In this document: positions 1 to 8,595 of the stretch, piece after piece
Numbering within the stretch: the stretch's first letter is position 1
How the letters are laid out: each line of letters begins with the position of its first letter
Position numbers and translations under genes: made by a program
Notes under the pieces: generated by a model
What the model saw: the letters and a program-made list of their open reading frames with translations, nothing else
Told to the model about the DNA's origin: nothing
Database searches by the model: none
Assembly: GCF_944390845.1 (NCBI RefSeq)
Contig: NZ_CALXRM010000013.1
Location: forward strand, 1-58,091
Source of the DNA: an uncultured Brachyspira sp.
GTDB lineage: Bacteria; Spirochaetota; Brachyspiria; Brachyspirales; Brachyspiraceae
DNA length: 58,091 bases
Reading direction: 5' to 3'

Positions 1-222
1 AATTATGATACACCTATGTTATACTTTAAAAAACTAAGGAATACTTAATGCAATATGTCTGGCTCCTGTGCAAAAAATATTTACAATCATTCTGTATTAA
101 AAGTTGATGATAATGTTATATTTAAACTATTTATATATTACCGATTTTATCAAAGTTTCTGCTGACACTTAATACATTCAAAAAGAAAAATTTAAATTCT
201 ATAACTCTATATATTTAGGAAT
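1..222. other. AT-rich non-coding stretch
   Basis: I find no open frame, RNA gene or clear hairpin here. The first recognisable structure is the inverted-repeat terminus that begins at about 223. Confidence 0.5.
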
Positions 223-310
223 ATATACTGAAAATTTTTAACTTTGTCATTTTTTTAGTCAACTTTTTCCCGACGCATACGCTACGCAAAAAACGCAAGC
301 ATACAAATTT
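223..310. repeat. Remnant of the promoter-bearing inverted-repeat element
   Basis: The sequence from the TATATACTGAAAATTTTT terminus through the TTTTTCCCG segment matches the start of the element at 51328 and the complement of the end of the element at 7669-7976. Only about 85 bp remain and the other terminus is missing. It abuts the stop codon of the small gene at 315. On the minus strand the terminus reads ATGACA, 17 bp, TATATA (-35 at 246-251, -10 at 223-228), pointing out of the window. Confidence 0.7.
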
Positions 311-314
311 TTAA

Positions 315-929
315 TTAAATAAGAATTTCATTATTATCAGTTATATCGCATTTTATTATATCTAATATTTCAGAATTAAAAGGATATATTTTTAAAAGTA
401 CATTATTAATTATCTTATTTTTAGCAAATAAACGTCTTTCATTTATTTTATCTTTCTTCTTATTTGTACTGTTATTTTGTTTGGAATTATTATCAGAATT
501 AATATTATTTTTATATACTAAATAAAACTTTATATTTTCTATATCATTAGAATAAGCAAGAAAAATTGCTCTTATTCTCAAATATGCCCCTAAAAACTGC
601 TGATGAATCCATTTCAAGTCATCATCATGAATATCATTTTTTAATTCTATTATATGCAAATCAAATTTATCATTGTTATTTTTATTTATAATCACAGCAT
701 CAGCACATTTATTCATTCTTAAATGGTTAAATTTTTTATCGCCTTCTATATCCAAACTGCAAATAGATTCAGAACTTAATTTTACACGGCATTCCATTTC
801 TGAATTTTTATCTTTTATAGTAAAAATATCTTTTATTACATCAATTTTACACATAGTATTATCAAATAAATATTTTTTATGATCTATAAAAGCAGAATTA
901 TAAAGTTTATTAAAATCGTCCATAATCAT
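315..929 (-). CDS. Small PD-(D/E)xK-like protein paired with an AAA ATPase
   Basis: This 204-residue protein is not one I recognise by name. Its middle part carries Asp77, then a strand ending in Glu95-Leu-Lys97, then Gln110/Gln111 in a predicted helix. That is the D...ExK...Q layout of PD-(D/E)xK nucleases, but the match is by eye. There is no signal peptide or membrane segment, and the C-terminal third is Asn/Lys-rich. The gene overlaps the upstream ATPase gene by one base in a TAATG junction, so the two are almost certainly translated together. A nuclease effector with a sensing ATPase would fit a defence module, which is inference. A non-catalytic PD-(D/E)xK-like binding protein is the main alternative. 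Confidence 0.6.
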   Translation of the reverse strand: MIMDDFNKLYNSAFIDHKKYLFDNTMCKIDVIKDIFTIKDKNSEMECRVKLSSESICSLDIEGDKKFNHLRMNKCADAVIINKNNNDKFDLHIIELKNDIHDDDLKWIHQQFLGAYLRIRAIFLAYSNDIENIKFYLVYKNNINSDNNSKQNNSTNKKKDKINERRLFAKNKIINNVLLKIYPFNSEILDIIKCDITDNNEILI

Positions 930-2290
930 TAATCTTCATTTATTGCATCATATTCTATAGAGGCATTATTTATGTATTTATGAAATGTTTCTATATAAAA
1001 TCCTGTTTCTCTATCACCTTTCAATTCTTTTATGGTTGTAATATCATTGTCATCAGTATCAAATTGATATATTCTAATTTTATCTATGTCTATGGTGTCA
1101 TTTTCAGTATATGAATACTCTTTTAATATTTGATTCTTTTTATCCTCATCTTTCATGCTATGAAGAACAGCCATATTATTTATATGTTCTAATATAGTGT
1201 CGCTATGAGTTGATATTATTATATTTCTTCTTTTATTAATTAGATTTATTAATACACGAGCTAATTGTTTCTGCAATTTCAAATGCAATGATAATTCAGG
1301 CTCCTCTATGAATAAATCGCCTAAAATAGGATAATATTTTAAAAGTAAATATAATGGAGCAACTTCTGTAATAACAGCCGAGCATAAATGCATAGGTACT
1401 TTCAAATCTCTATTATTTGGCTGATAATACATAGCATTTGTTTCTCTATTAAGATTTATTTTACCTTTTAGTATGTTATTTTCAAATATTTCTATTATAT
1501 CTTTATAATTATCATTTTCTCTAAAATTATAAGATAAATCTATTAAACTATTAATAAAATCTATAATAGGTTTTTGAAATATAGTTTTTTCTTTTTTATC
1601 TTTAATACTAAATTGATGCATATTTGATATTTTTGATAATTCTTTATATGTTAATAAAAAACCAGTTCTTGATGTAGGTAAAAATTTTAAATCATAGAAA
1701 GTATTTTGTAATATATTACTAATAATATTTTTAATTAGGAATATATAATCAATATTTTCATATTTAAAACCAGTCATAAAATCATTTTTTTTGTTAATAG
1801 CTACATAATTTTGAATAATTAGAACATCAAATAAACAATTTGAATAATCAAAATATATACTTTCTAAATTTATTACATTATCCTCATCATTAAAAATAAT
1901 TTGTAAAATTTCTGTTTTATATTTATTTAATAATTGATTTAGAAAATTATAAAATATATTAAGCTCATTTTTTGACAGTAAATGTTTATTATCAGAATCT
2001 GAAAAAAAATTCAATATATTTTTACCATGATTTATATTCTCATTTATTTTTATATATTTAGTAACTATATTTTGCATTTCTTTATATTCTTCCAAGCTGT
2101 AAATAAATTCTTTATCCTGAAAGATAATATTTACAATATCATCACTATATTTCATCAAGCCATATATCAATGTCATCAAATAGCTTTTTCCGCTGTTATT
2201 ATCACCTATAAACAATATAAGATTAGAAAGTTCTATTTCTGCCTCTTTAATCTTACTGAAATTCTTAATTATTAGCTTGGAATATGACAT
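929..2290 (-). CDS. AAA15/OLD-like ATPase
   Basis: This protein of about 453 residues has an ABC/SMC-type nucleotide-binding fold split by a long insert. Walker A is GDNNSGKS (about residues 29-36 from the chosen start). Far downstream come the Walker B/D-loop segment IEEPELSLH and the switch segment ISTHSD, the usual arrangement in AAA15, AAA21 and OLD-family ATPases. The reading frame opens at a TTG at 2296. I prefer the ATG at 2290, which has AAGG about 10 bases upstream. ATPases of this class are commonly sensors in two-gene phage-defence or toxin systems, and here the coupled partner has a nuclease-like motif. A DNA-repair or housekeeping role cannot be excluded. Confidence 0.8.
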   Translation of the reverse strand: MSYSKLIIKNFSKIKEAEIELSNLILFIGDNNSGKSYLMTLIYGLMKYSDDIVNIIFQDKEFIYSLEEYKEMQNIVTKYIKINENINHGKNILNFFSDSDNKHLLSKNELNIFYNFLNQLLNKYKTEILQIIFNDEDNVINLESIYFDYSNCLFDVLIIQNYVAINKKNDFMTGFKYENIDYIFLIKNIISNILQNTFYDLKFLPTSRTGFLLTYKELSKISNMHQFSIKDKKEKTIFQKPIIDFINSLIDLSYNFRENDNYKDIIEIFENNILKGKINLNRETNAMYYQPNNRDLKVPMHLCSAVITEVAPLYLLLKYYPILGDLFIEEPELSLHLKLQKQLARVLINLINKRRNIIISTHSDTILEHINNMAVLHSMKDEDKKNQILKEYSYTENDTIDIDKIRIYQFDTDDNDITTIKELKGDRETGFYIETFHKYINNASIEYDAINED

Positions 2291-2405
2291 TTTCAAAATA
2301 CCTTTTTTAGTTTACATTATTTTATAATAGAATTTTATCTTTAACAAGTGTTTAATATTAAAACAATATTTCATAACTTAACATAATATTTTTTATTTAA
2401 AATTA

Positions 2406-2438
2406 TAAAGCAAATTTGTAATTTACCGAACATATAAT
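2406..2438 (+). promoter_or_regulatory. Candidate sigma28-type promoter for flgG
   Basis: TAAA at 2406-2409, a 15-base spacer, and ACCGAACA at 2425-2432 resemble the flagellar sigma28 consensus TAAA-N15-GCCGATAA, with six of eight positions matching in the -10. An overlapping TATAAT at 2433-2438 could instead be a sigma70 -10, but no good -35 lies at the right distance. Confidence 0.4.
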
Positions 2439-2470
2439 ATCAAATAATTTTAAATTATGGAGTTTATTAT

Positions 2471-3265
2471 ATGGTACGTTCTTTATGGACTGCTGCAAGC
2501 GGTATGAACGGTATGCAATTTAAAACTGATACCATTGCTAATAACCTTGCAAATGTTAATACTATAGGATATAAAAAAGTTAGAGCCGATTTCGAGGATT
2601 TAATATATCAAAATTTAAAAATACAAGGAACTCCTGCTACAGAAGATACTGTAACTCCTGTAGGTCTTCAAACTGGTTTGGGTGTAAAAAGTGCTGCTAC
2701 TCAAAAAATGTTTGATCAAGGTTCTTTACAGGCAACAGGAAATAAACTTGATTTAGCATTAGAAGGAGAAGGTTTCTTCCAAGTATTAATGCCTGATGGA
2801 AGCGTTGCTTATACTAGAGATGGTTCATTCAAAATTGATGCTAATGGTCAAATGGTTACTTCTAATGGATACAGATTAGTTCCTGAAATAGTATTCCCTG
2901 AAAATTTCTTAGTAGAACAAATCAGCATATCTAGAGAAGGTGCTGTTTCTGTAAAAATAGGCGATGAAAATGATCCTGTTGAAATAGGTCAAATCACTTT
3001 GCATAGATTTATCAATCAGCCTGGTCTTTTATCTATAGGTGATAACTTATATAAAGAAACTATAGCAAGCGGTCCTGCTTTTGAAGGCGAACCAGGTGCT
3101 AATGGATTCCCAAGAATCCACCAAGGTTTCGTTGAAATGTCAAACGTTAAAGTTGTTGATGAAATGGTTGATATGATAGTGGCTCAAAGAGCTTATGAAA
3201 TGAACTCTAAAGCAGTACAAACAAGTGATAACTTACTTGCTACTGTTGTCAATTTGAAAAGATAA
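2471..3265 (+). CDS. flgG: Flagellar basal-body distal rod protein FlgG
   Basis: FlgG polymerises into the distal rod that links the flagellar motor to the hook. In spirochaetes the filaments are periplasmic. The 264 residues match the usual length. The N-terminus has the rod/hook signature (LWTAASGMNGMQ, then DTIANNLANVNTIGYKK), the centre has the EGEGFFQV segment, and the C-terminus has the coiled-coil motif around VDMIVAQRAYEMNSKAVQTSD. GGAG lies just before the ATG. No other flagellar gene is adjacent in the window. A sigma28-like site precedes it and an intrinsic terminator follows it. Confidence 0.97.
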   Translation: MVRSLWTAASGMNGMQFKTDTIANNLANVNTIGYKKVRADFEDLIYQNLKIQGTPATEDTVTPVGLQTGLGVKSAATQKMFDQGSLQATGNKLDLALEGEGFFQVLMPDGSVAYTRDGSFKIDANGQMVTSNGYRLVPEIVFPENFLVEQISISREGAVSVKIGDENDPVEIGQITLHRFINQPGLLSIGDNLYKETIASGPAFEGEPGANGFPRIHQGFVEMSNVKVVDEMVDMIVAQRAYEMNSKAVQTSDNLLATVVNLKR

Positions 3266-3287
3266 AACATAATTAGTAAAAATATTT

Positions 3288-3316
3288 AAAGAGGTCTTTT
3301 AAAAGGCCTCTTTTCT
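3288..3316. terminator. Bidirectional intrinsic terminator between flgG and the transglycosylase gene
   Basis: AAAGAGG at 3288-3294 pairs with CCTCTTT at 3307-3313, and the bases between are also nearly self-complementary. The A and T runs on both sides make it usable from either strand. It overlaps the last codons of the convergent gene. Confidence 0.8.
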
Positions 3317-3856
3317 ATATATATTGCCGTAAGAACTATCTTCTTTTACATAAAGACTAACCATAGTAGTATATTCATATTTTATACTTTCAGCATAAGA
3401 TTCGCCGTATTCATCATAATTGTTTCCGGCATTATAATATCTAAGTGTTTTTACAATATTGCCTTCAAATCTAGTTAAAAGTTTTCTTATAAATATTACA
3501 CCTAATATAATATTGTCTCTTGGATTATATCTATTTAAAGTAGGATCAACATCTTCATTAGCAATTGGAGTTATTTGACAATATCCATAAGCATTTTTTT
3601 TAGATAAAGCTGTTGGAATAAAACTGCTTTCAACTTTTATTAATGCCACCATTAAAAGCGGATCAACATCATAATTGCTGCAAACATCAAATACATCTTT
3701 TATGAACCAGAAATCTTGATTGTAGTGATTGGCAACATCTTTAATTAAATTTACCCAATCATTAGATGGAAAAGAATAATCATTAATATTAAAATTATGT
3801 GTCTCCAAATTAAGATGGCACAAAAATAGAACTAATACTATAACTGTTCTTTTCAT
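3299..3856 (-). CDS. Lytic murein transglycosylase, SLT domain
   Basis: This is a secreted peptidoglycan-cleaving enzyme of about 185 residues. An N-terminal hydrophobic segment (about residues 3-17) looks like a signal peptide. The SLT fold follows, with catalytic Glu in ALIKVESSF, then GYCQITP, and the Tyr-containing LRYYNAG motif. The enzyme cuts the MurNAc-GlcNAc bond. A strong GAGGGGG ribosome-binding site precedes the ATG. It is convergent with flgG, so a role in rod passage through the wall is possible but only suggested by the neighbour. Confidence 0.88.
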   Translation of the reverse strand: MKRTVIVLVLFLCHLNLETHNFNINDYSFPSNDWVNLIKDVANHYNQDFWFIKDVFDVCSNYDVDPLLMVALIKVESSFIPTALSKKNAYGYCQITPIANEDVDPTLNRYNPRDNIILGVIFIRKLLTRFEGNIVKTLRYYNAGNNYDEYGESYAESIKYEYTTMVSLYVKEDSSYGNIYRKEAF

Positions 3857-4078
3857 ATCCCCCTCTTATTTTGTGATTCTCATTTCTTAGTATAAACTAC
3901 TTAATAATAAAATCAACCTATTTTAAAATTAACATTTTTTTTAAAAAAGTTATAATATAATTATATTTTTTATACTATTTTTACATCATATTTACATAAA
4001 GAAATATTTAATTTTCATATTTTTACAATTACATATATTTTATTTTCTAATAGTGGAATATTTTGTAAATTTTTTATA

Positions 4079-4918
4079 TCATATTTTAACGGTTCCATTA
4101 AAGCAATATCTAGCTTCACCTTTCATAAATACAGTATCATTTTCATATCTTAATACTAAATCACCTCCAAGAAGATGATTAAGTATGATATTATCTGTTC
4201 TTCCGCTAATAAAACCAGCAACACACACAGCAGATGCACCAGTTCCGCATGCTAGAGTTTCTCCGCTTCCTCTTTCCCAAGTTCTTTGCTTAACCTCTCC
4301 ACTATTAATAATTTCAACAAATTCTACATTAGTTCTATTTGGGAATATACTGTTATTTTCTATATAGCTTCCTATTTTACTAATATCAATATCATCAATA
4401 CTATCAACAAATATTACACAATGAGGATTACCCATAGATACACAAGTAAAATAATATGTTTTTCCATTAATATTTATAGGTTCATCAATTATTCTTTCTT
4501 TATTTATTGTAGTTGGAATTTTTAATCCTTCTAATATAGGACTGTCCATATTTATTTCAACACTGTCAACTTCATCATTTTTTATAAATAATTTAGCTTC
4601 TAATATGCCTCTTAAAGTTTTTATTTTCATTGGGTTATTTCTGCTTATATTATTATCATAGGCATATTTAGCTACGCATCTTATACCATTTCCGCACATT
4701 TCACTTTCAGAACCATCATAATTAAACATTCTCATTTGAACATCAGCAATATTGCTAGGCATTATAAGTATAATTCCATCAGCTCCTATAGAATAATGTC
4801 TGTTGCTTAAAATTGGTGCATAAGTAACAGCATCATCTACAGTAAATTGTTCTTTAAAACAATCAACATAAATATAATCATTTCCTATACCATGCATTTT
4901 TGTAAAATTTAAGATCAT
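4079..4918 (-). CDS. dapF: Diaminopimelate epimerase
   Basis: DapF converts LL- to meso-diaminopimelate, the last step before lysine and the peptidoglycan cross-linking residue. The 279-residue protein has the two catalytic-cysteine motifs of this cofactor-independent racemase: EMCGNGIRC in the N-terminal half and LACGTGASA near the C-terminus. The start FTKMHGIGNDY is typical, and GGGG lies about 9 bases before the ATG. The inverted-repeat element upstream offers a TTGACA-17-TATATA promoter at 5082-5110 facing this gene, roughly 160 bases before the start. Confidence 0.97.
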   Translation of the reverse strand: MILNFTKMHGIGNDYIYVDCFKEQFTVDDAVTYAPILSNRHYSIGADGIILIMPSNIADVQMRMFNYDGSESEMCGNGIRCVAKYAYDNNISRNNPMKIKTLRGILEAKLFIKNDEVDSVEINMDSPILEGLKIPTTINKERIIDEPININGKTYYFTCVSMGNPHCVIFVDSIDDIDISKIGSYIENNSIFPNRTNVEFVEIINSGEVKQRTWERGSGETLACGTGASAVCVAGFISGRTDNIILNHLLGGDLVLRYENDTVFMKGEARYCFNGTVKI

Positions 4919-5081
4919 AATAAACCCCTAAACAATTTTTTAAATATACTTTATTAAATTTATAATTTCTTTAATATTATACAATTCAATCATATAACAA
5001 TTTTTAAAATATACAATTATATAAAGAAAAAATTATATAGTATTATTAACTTTATAATACTATAAATTAAACAAGCTATAG

Positions 5082-5464
5082 TATATACCTAAATAACTAT
5101 ATTTTGTCAATTTTTTTGTTGTTCTTTTTCCCGCCGCACGCCATACCTAAAAGGCACTCCCTACGGTCGCAGGCGGACAGCGTCAAAGAACCAAAAAGTG
5201 CAAGTATAAAATTAGTACTAAATCATACTAAAATTGTATTATATGTAATATAATTTATTAAATTAAAGCCCAAATGTAGCCTTTCGCGAAGCGTATCCGA
5301 GTTTATCGAGGATATAGGTTCTTTGTGTCAATACCACAGGCACTCCTTTCAGTCGCAAAAGAACTGGGGGTGTTACGAAGTACGCAGAGCGGTGGGCTAG
5401 TCCCCACAAATAACCTAAATTTAAAATTGTATTTTTTGACAAACTCTAAAATTTTTGGTATATA
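5082..5464. repeat. Inverted-repeat element (MITE-like) with outward promoters
   Basis: The left terminus TATATACCTAAATAACTA...TGTCAA and the right terminus TTGACA...TATATA are imperfect inverted copies. Both read as outward sigma70-like promoters: minus strand at 5082-5110 toward dapF, plus strand at 5436-5464 into the 3' end of the next gene. Inside are GC-rich modules around 5150-5180, 5282-5300, 5340-5360 and 5375-5400. The element fills most of the dapF-membrane protein gap and I see no open frame in it. Confidence 0.8.
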
Positions 5465-6673
5465 TCAATTAATATAAATAATAGGAAGTACAAAACATAC
5501 TACAAAAGAAAATAATAAATAAACATAAATGAATATCATCGGTTTATTATTTATAACAATATCAAATGTACCGGTTGTTTCTCTATTTTTAAATGACATC
5601 ATAAATGAAACAATAGTACTCGCTGAAATAAATATTAAATGAATAAGAAAAATTATATTTAATATAATCAAAGTTAATTTAGTAGGTGTAAGTCCAAAGT
5701 TAACTATTCTATATATTGTAGCTGTTATAGTCAATAAATCAAAAATCATTGCAAATAATGGCACTATCAAATACATTGCCTTTATAAATATATTTGATTT
5801 TTTATCCATTCTTGTAAACAATAAATTAATTATAGTAAAAGCTAGTATACAATTATATAAAACATATACAACTCTATTATTATAAGGTCTTGATTCATAA
5901 GGAAGCATTAAGAATAACATTATAAACATACAAAATAAAGTAATTACCAAAAAAGCCCTAGAAACATACATAGATATTACAGATTTTGTTTTGCAGTATA
6001 TATAATAAGCTAAAAATGGAATAAACCCATATATAAATATTGTAAAACATATAACTAATTTTGCTATTATAAAACCAATATCTGTGCTTGACTCAAATAA
6101 AGCTGTAATAGAAAAACCTACAATAATAAGTAAATAAGTTAGTATTGTTAATACAGTACTGCTTGCTGTATTAATTATCACAAACCACAAAAATGTATCT
6201 CCAAAAACTGTAAAAAAATCTGAAATTTTATCAGTATTTACAGCATCAAAAGAATTATATGAAAGCATTACTATAATAAAAAATATTATAGTAAAAAATA
6301 CACTTCTATTGAATAATATCTGAAAATCAGCAGTGCCTATAGGAGGCATGTAAATATAATTAAAAGAAATATTTGAAAATACTGCTATAATACTTACAAG
6401 CAAAAAAGATAAAAATGTCATTAAAATAACTTTTCTATTAAAAGGAATCAAATGAAAAAGTACTGTAAAACAAAATAAATAAAAACTAACAAATAAATGA
6501 CTATTCAAAAATATTGGGAATATATAGCTTGTATCTATATTTTTTAAACTGAATATATAAATGCAGGTTGGTATTGTTGATAATGCAAATACAAGTAAAT
6601 ATTTTAATGCTTTTATAAATTTATTATAATCATTATTTAAAGTATTATTCCTATTAATTAAAGTATTTTCCAT
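5465..6673 (-). CDS. Polytopic membrane protein, DUF4153-like
   Basis: The 402-residue protein is almost wholly hydrophobic, with roughly ten predicted membrane segments and no signal for lipidation. Near the C-terminus, YRIVNFGLTPTKL resembles a segment I associate with DUF4153 membrane proteins, whose function is unknown. Both the family and function are tentative. GGAGG precedes the ATG. The stop codon lies against the terminus of the inverted-repeat element at 5464. Confidence 0.6.
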   Translation of the reverse strand: MENTLINRNNTLNNDYNKFIKALKYLLVFALSTIPTCIYIFSLKNIDTSYIFPIFLNSHLFVSFYLFCFTVLFHLIPFNRKVILMTFLSFLLVSIIAVFSNISFNYIYMPPIGTADFQILFNRSVFFTIIFFIIVMLSYNSFDAVNTDKISDFFTVFGDTFLWFVIINTASSTVLTILTYLLIIVGFSITALFESSTDIGFIIAKLVICFTIFIYGFIPFLAYYIYCKTKSVISMYVSRAFLVITLFCMFIMLFLMLPYESRPYNNRVVYVLYNCILAFTIINLLFTRMDKKSNIFIKAMYLIVPLFAMIFDLLTITATIYRIVNFGLTPTKLTLIILNIIFLIHLIFISASTIVSFMMSFKNRETTGTFDIVINNKPMIFIYVYLLFSFVVCFVLPIIYIN

Positions 6674-6808
6674 TATATTCCTCCATAATTCGAGTAATAA
6701 TATATAACATAAATAAAAAAAATCAATTATTAATAATATTCTCTTTATTAATTGATAAAAATTTTGTTTTATATTAAACTTAAAGAATTATTGTAGGAAG
6801 TTAATATT

Positions 6809-7660
6809 ATGAACAAAGATATAGAAAATTACTTTTTAAACTTTTCAAAAAAAATCGAAAATAATGCTGTTTTAATTGCACTTGATTTTGATACTGATTC
6901 AAAAATAAAAAATAAATTATATACAATAGACAAAAATTATAAAATAATTAAAAACGATATAGAAAATATATTATCAGGATATTCATTTAATAATAATTTT
7001 CTAATACATAATAATAAGATATATAAAAATAATGAAATAAACGAAAATATAGAATATATAAATAATTTAATAGAAAATGCATTCAAGGAAAATATATTAT
7101 ACGGTATTCCTGCATATTTTGCAGATGAAAATAAAAAAGCTACTAAAGCATTATTTTTAGATAGAGATGGCGTATTAATAGAAGATGTCGGATATATAGG
7201 AACAGTTGACAGAGTAAAAATCAAAAAAGAATTTATAGATGTAGTAAAAGAAGCAAATAAAAAAGGATACATCACAATAGTAACAACAAATCAAGCTGGT
7301 ATATCATACGATTATTATAGCAATGAAGATGTGCATAATGTTCATAATTATATATACGAAGAATATAAAAAACATGATGCTGTTATAGATGATTTTTATT
7401 ATTGCCCTTATCATATAAAAGGTCATGTTGAGCCTTACAATATATTATCAGTACTAAGAAAACCTGAAGCAGGAATGCATTTACTTGCATCGAAAAAATA
7501 TAATATAGATTTATTTAATTCTTTTATGATAGGTGATAGGGATACTGATATTGTAAAAATTCCCTATCTTAAAACTTTATTAATAGAAACTGATGTTTAT
7601 GAAATAGAAAGCAAGGAAAATATTGTACAAATAAATGATATATGTAACTTATTAATTTAA
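6809..7660 (+). CDS. HAD-IIIA phosphatase, GmhB/HisB-N-like, with N-terminal extension
   Basis: The C-terminal ~170 residues form a HAD phosphatase: ALFLDRDGVLIED supplies the two catalytic aspartates, TTNQAGIS is motif II, RKPEAGM holds the motif III lysine, and MIGDRDTDI is motif IV. The segment YYCPYHIKGH resembles the zinc loop of GmhB, which dephosphorylates heptose 1,7-bisphosphate, though with fewer cysteines. The first ~108 residues are Asn/Lys-rich and unrecognised, so the protein is longer than classical GmhB. The exact substrate is unknown. GGAAG precedes the ATG. Confidence 0.8.
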   Translation: MNKDIENYFLNFSKKIENNAVLIALDFDTDSKIKNKLYTIDKNYKIIKNDIENILSGYSFNNNFLIHNNKIYKNNEINENIEYINNLIENAFKENILYGIPAYFADENKKATKALFLDRDGVLIEDVGYIGTVDRVKIKKEFIDVVKEANKKGYITIVTTNQAGISYDYYSNEDVHNVHNYIYEEYKKHDAVIDDFYYCPYHIKGHVEPYNILSVLRKPEAGMHLLASKKYNIDLFNSFMIGDRDTDIVKIPYLKTLLIETDVYEIESKENIVQINDICNLLI

Positions 7661-7668
7661 AAATTAAT

Positions 7669-7976
7669 TATATACCTAAACAATTATATTTTGTCAAAAA
7701 TAAATTTATATTTTTGTTTTTATATCTGGGGCTTTGCCCCATACCCCAGTTCTTTTATTGGTATAAAAGAACCTATATCCTCGACAGGCTCGGATACGCT
7801 TCGCGAAGAACTGCATTTTTAACCTAAAATCAGGGTATTATACCATATTTGATACATATTCTTAAAATATAAAGTTATAGCAATTGCGTTTTTTGCTACT
7901 TTTTTGTGCGGCAAAAAAGTAGATAACATTTATATAAAGTGCATCAGTTGACAAAGTTAAAAATTTTCAGTATATA
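7669..7976. repeat. Inverted-repeat element (MITE-like), best preserved copy
   Basis: The 308-bp element has both termini intact. The left one reads on the minus strand as TTGACA (7692-7697), 17 bp, TATATA (7669-7674). The right one reads on the plus strand as TTGACA (7948-7953), 17 bp, TATATA (7971-7976). Internal features are a GGGGC/GCCCC hairpin near 7730-7745, the ATACGCTTCGCGAA module near 7795-7808, and a CTACTTTTTTG/CAAAAAAGTAG hairpin near 7898-7922. The right end touches the stop region of the next gene. Confidence 0.85.
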
Positions 7977-8459
7977 TTAATTTTCTGCTTTTTTTATTTC
8001 TGTGATTTTTACTTCTTTTACTTTTTCGCCTGCAGTTTTCTTTAATGTAATTTTTTCTCTGTCTTTCTCAGCAATATAATAATCATTTCTTAATTTTAAT
8101 ACTATATCTTTAGCACCATTAATACCGTCATTTTGTTTATAGGCATAAATAAGCATTTGTATTAATGATATAGTAGAAGGAAGCCCTATATATATGATAG
8201 CTATACCAGCAGAAGGAATTGTAGCTATAGAAGAAGCAATCAAGGCTTTATCCTTTCCCAATTTTTTAGAAGATATTATAGCTGTAGCTGCAACTATAAC
8301 TCCCCCAATAAGAACACCCCAAGCAATTTTACCAGTATTTTTGATATTAGAAACTTTACTTCCGAGCTTATGATCTACATAAATAACATCATCATCAGAT
8401 ATTATACTATCCACTAATTCTTCTTCATTCATGCATATTTTATAAGAAACTTCTTTCAT
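7977..8459 (-). CDS. Small membrane protein of unknown function
   Basis: I do not recognise this 160-residue protein. It has two hydrophobic stretches, about residues 46-63 and 75-108, which look like two or three membrane helices, and a charged C-terminus rich in Lys and Glu. There is no signal peptide. GGGG lies ahead of the ATG at a usable distance. Its stop codon abuts the inverted-repeat element, whose right-hand promoter would transcribe antisense through this gene. Confidence 0.6.
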   Translation of the reverse strand: MKEVSYKICMNEEELVDSIISDDDVIYVDHKLGSKVSNIKNTGKIAWGVLIGGVIVAATAIISSKKLGKDKALIASSIATIPSAGIAIIYIGLPSTISLIQMLIYAYKQNDGINGAKDIVLKLRNDYYIAEKDREKITLKKTAGEKVKEVKITEIKKAEN

Positions 8460-8546
8460 AATAATTTCTAACCCCGTTTTATTGTATTTGTTTATATGAT
8501 AAATTTATTGATGATAAAAGTCAATTATAATTTTTTTTATAAAAAC

Positions 8547-8582
8547 TAAAAAAGGACTTTATATAAATAAAGCCCTTTTTAT
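8547..8582. terminator. Intrinsic terminator downstream of purF
   Basis: AAAAGG-CTTTAT pairs with ATAAAG-CCTTTT around an ATAA loop with one mismatch, flanked by A and T runs. It sits 3' of purF on the minus strand and could act in both directions. Confidence 0.75.
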
Positions 8583-8595
8583 ATTTTATTATTAA

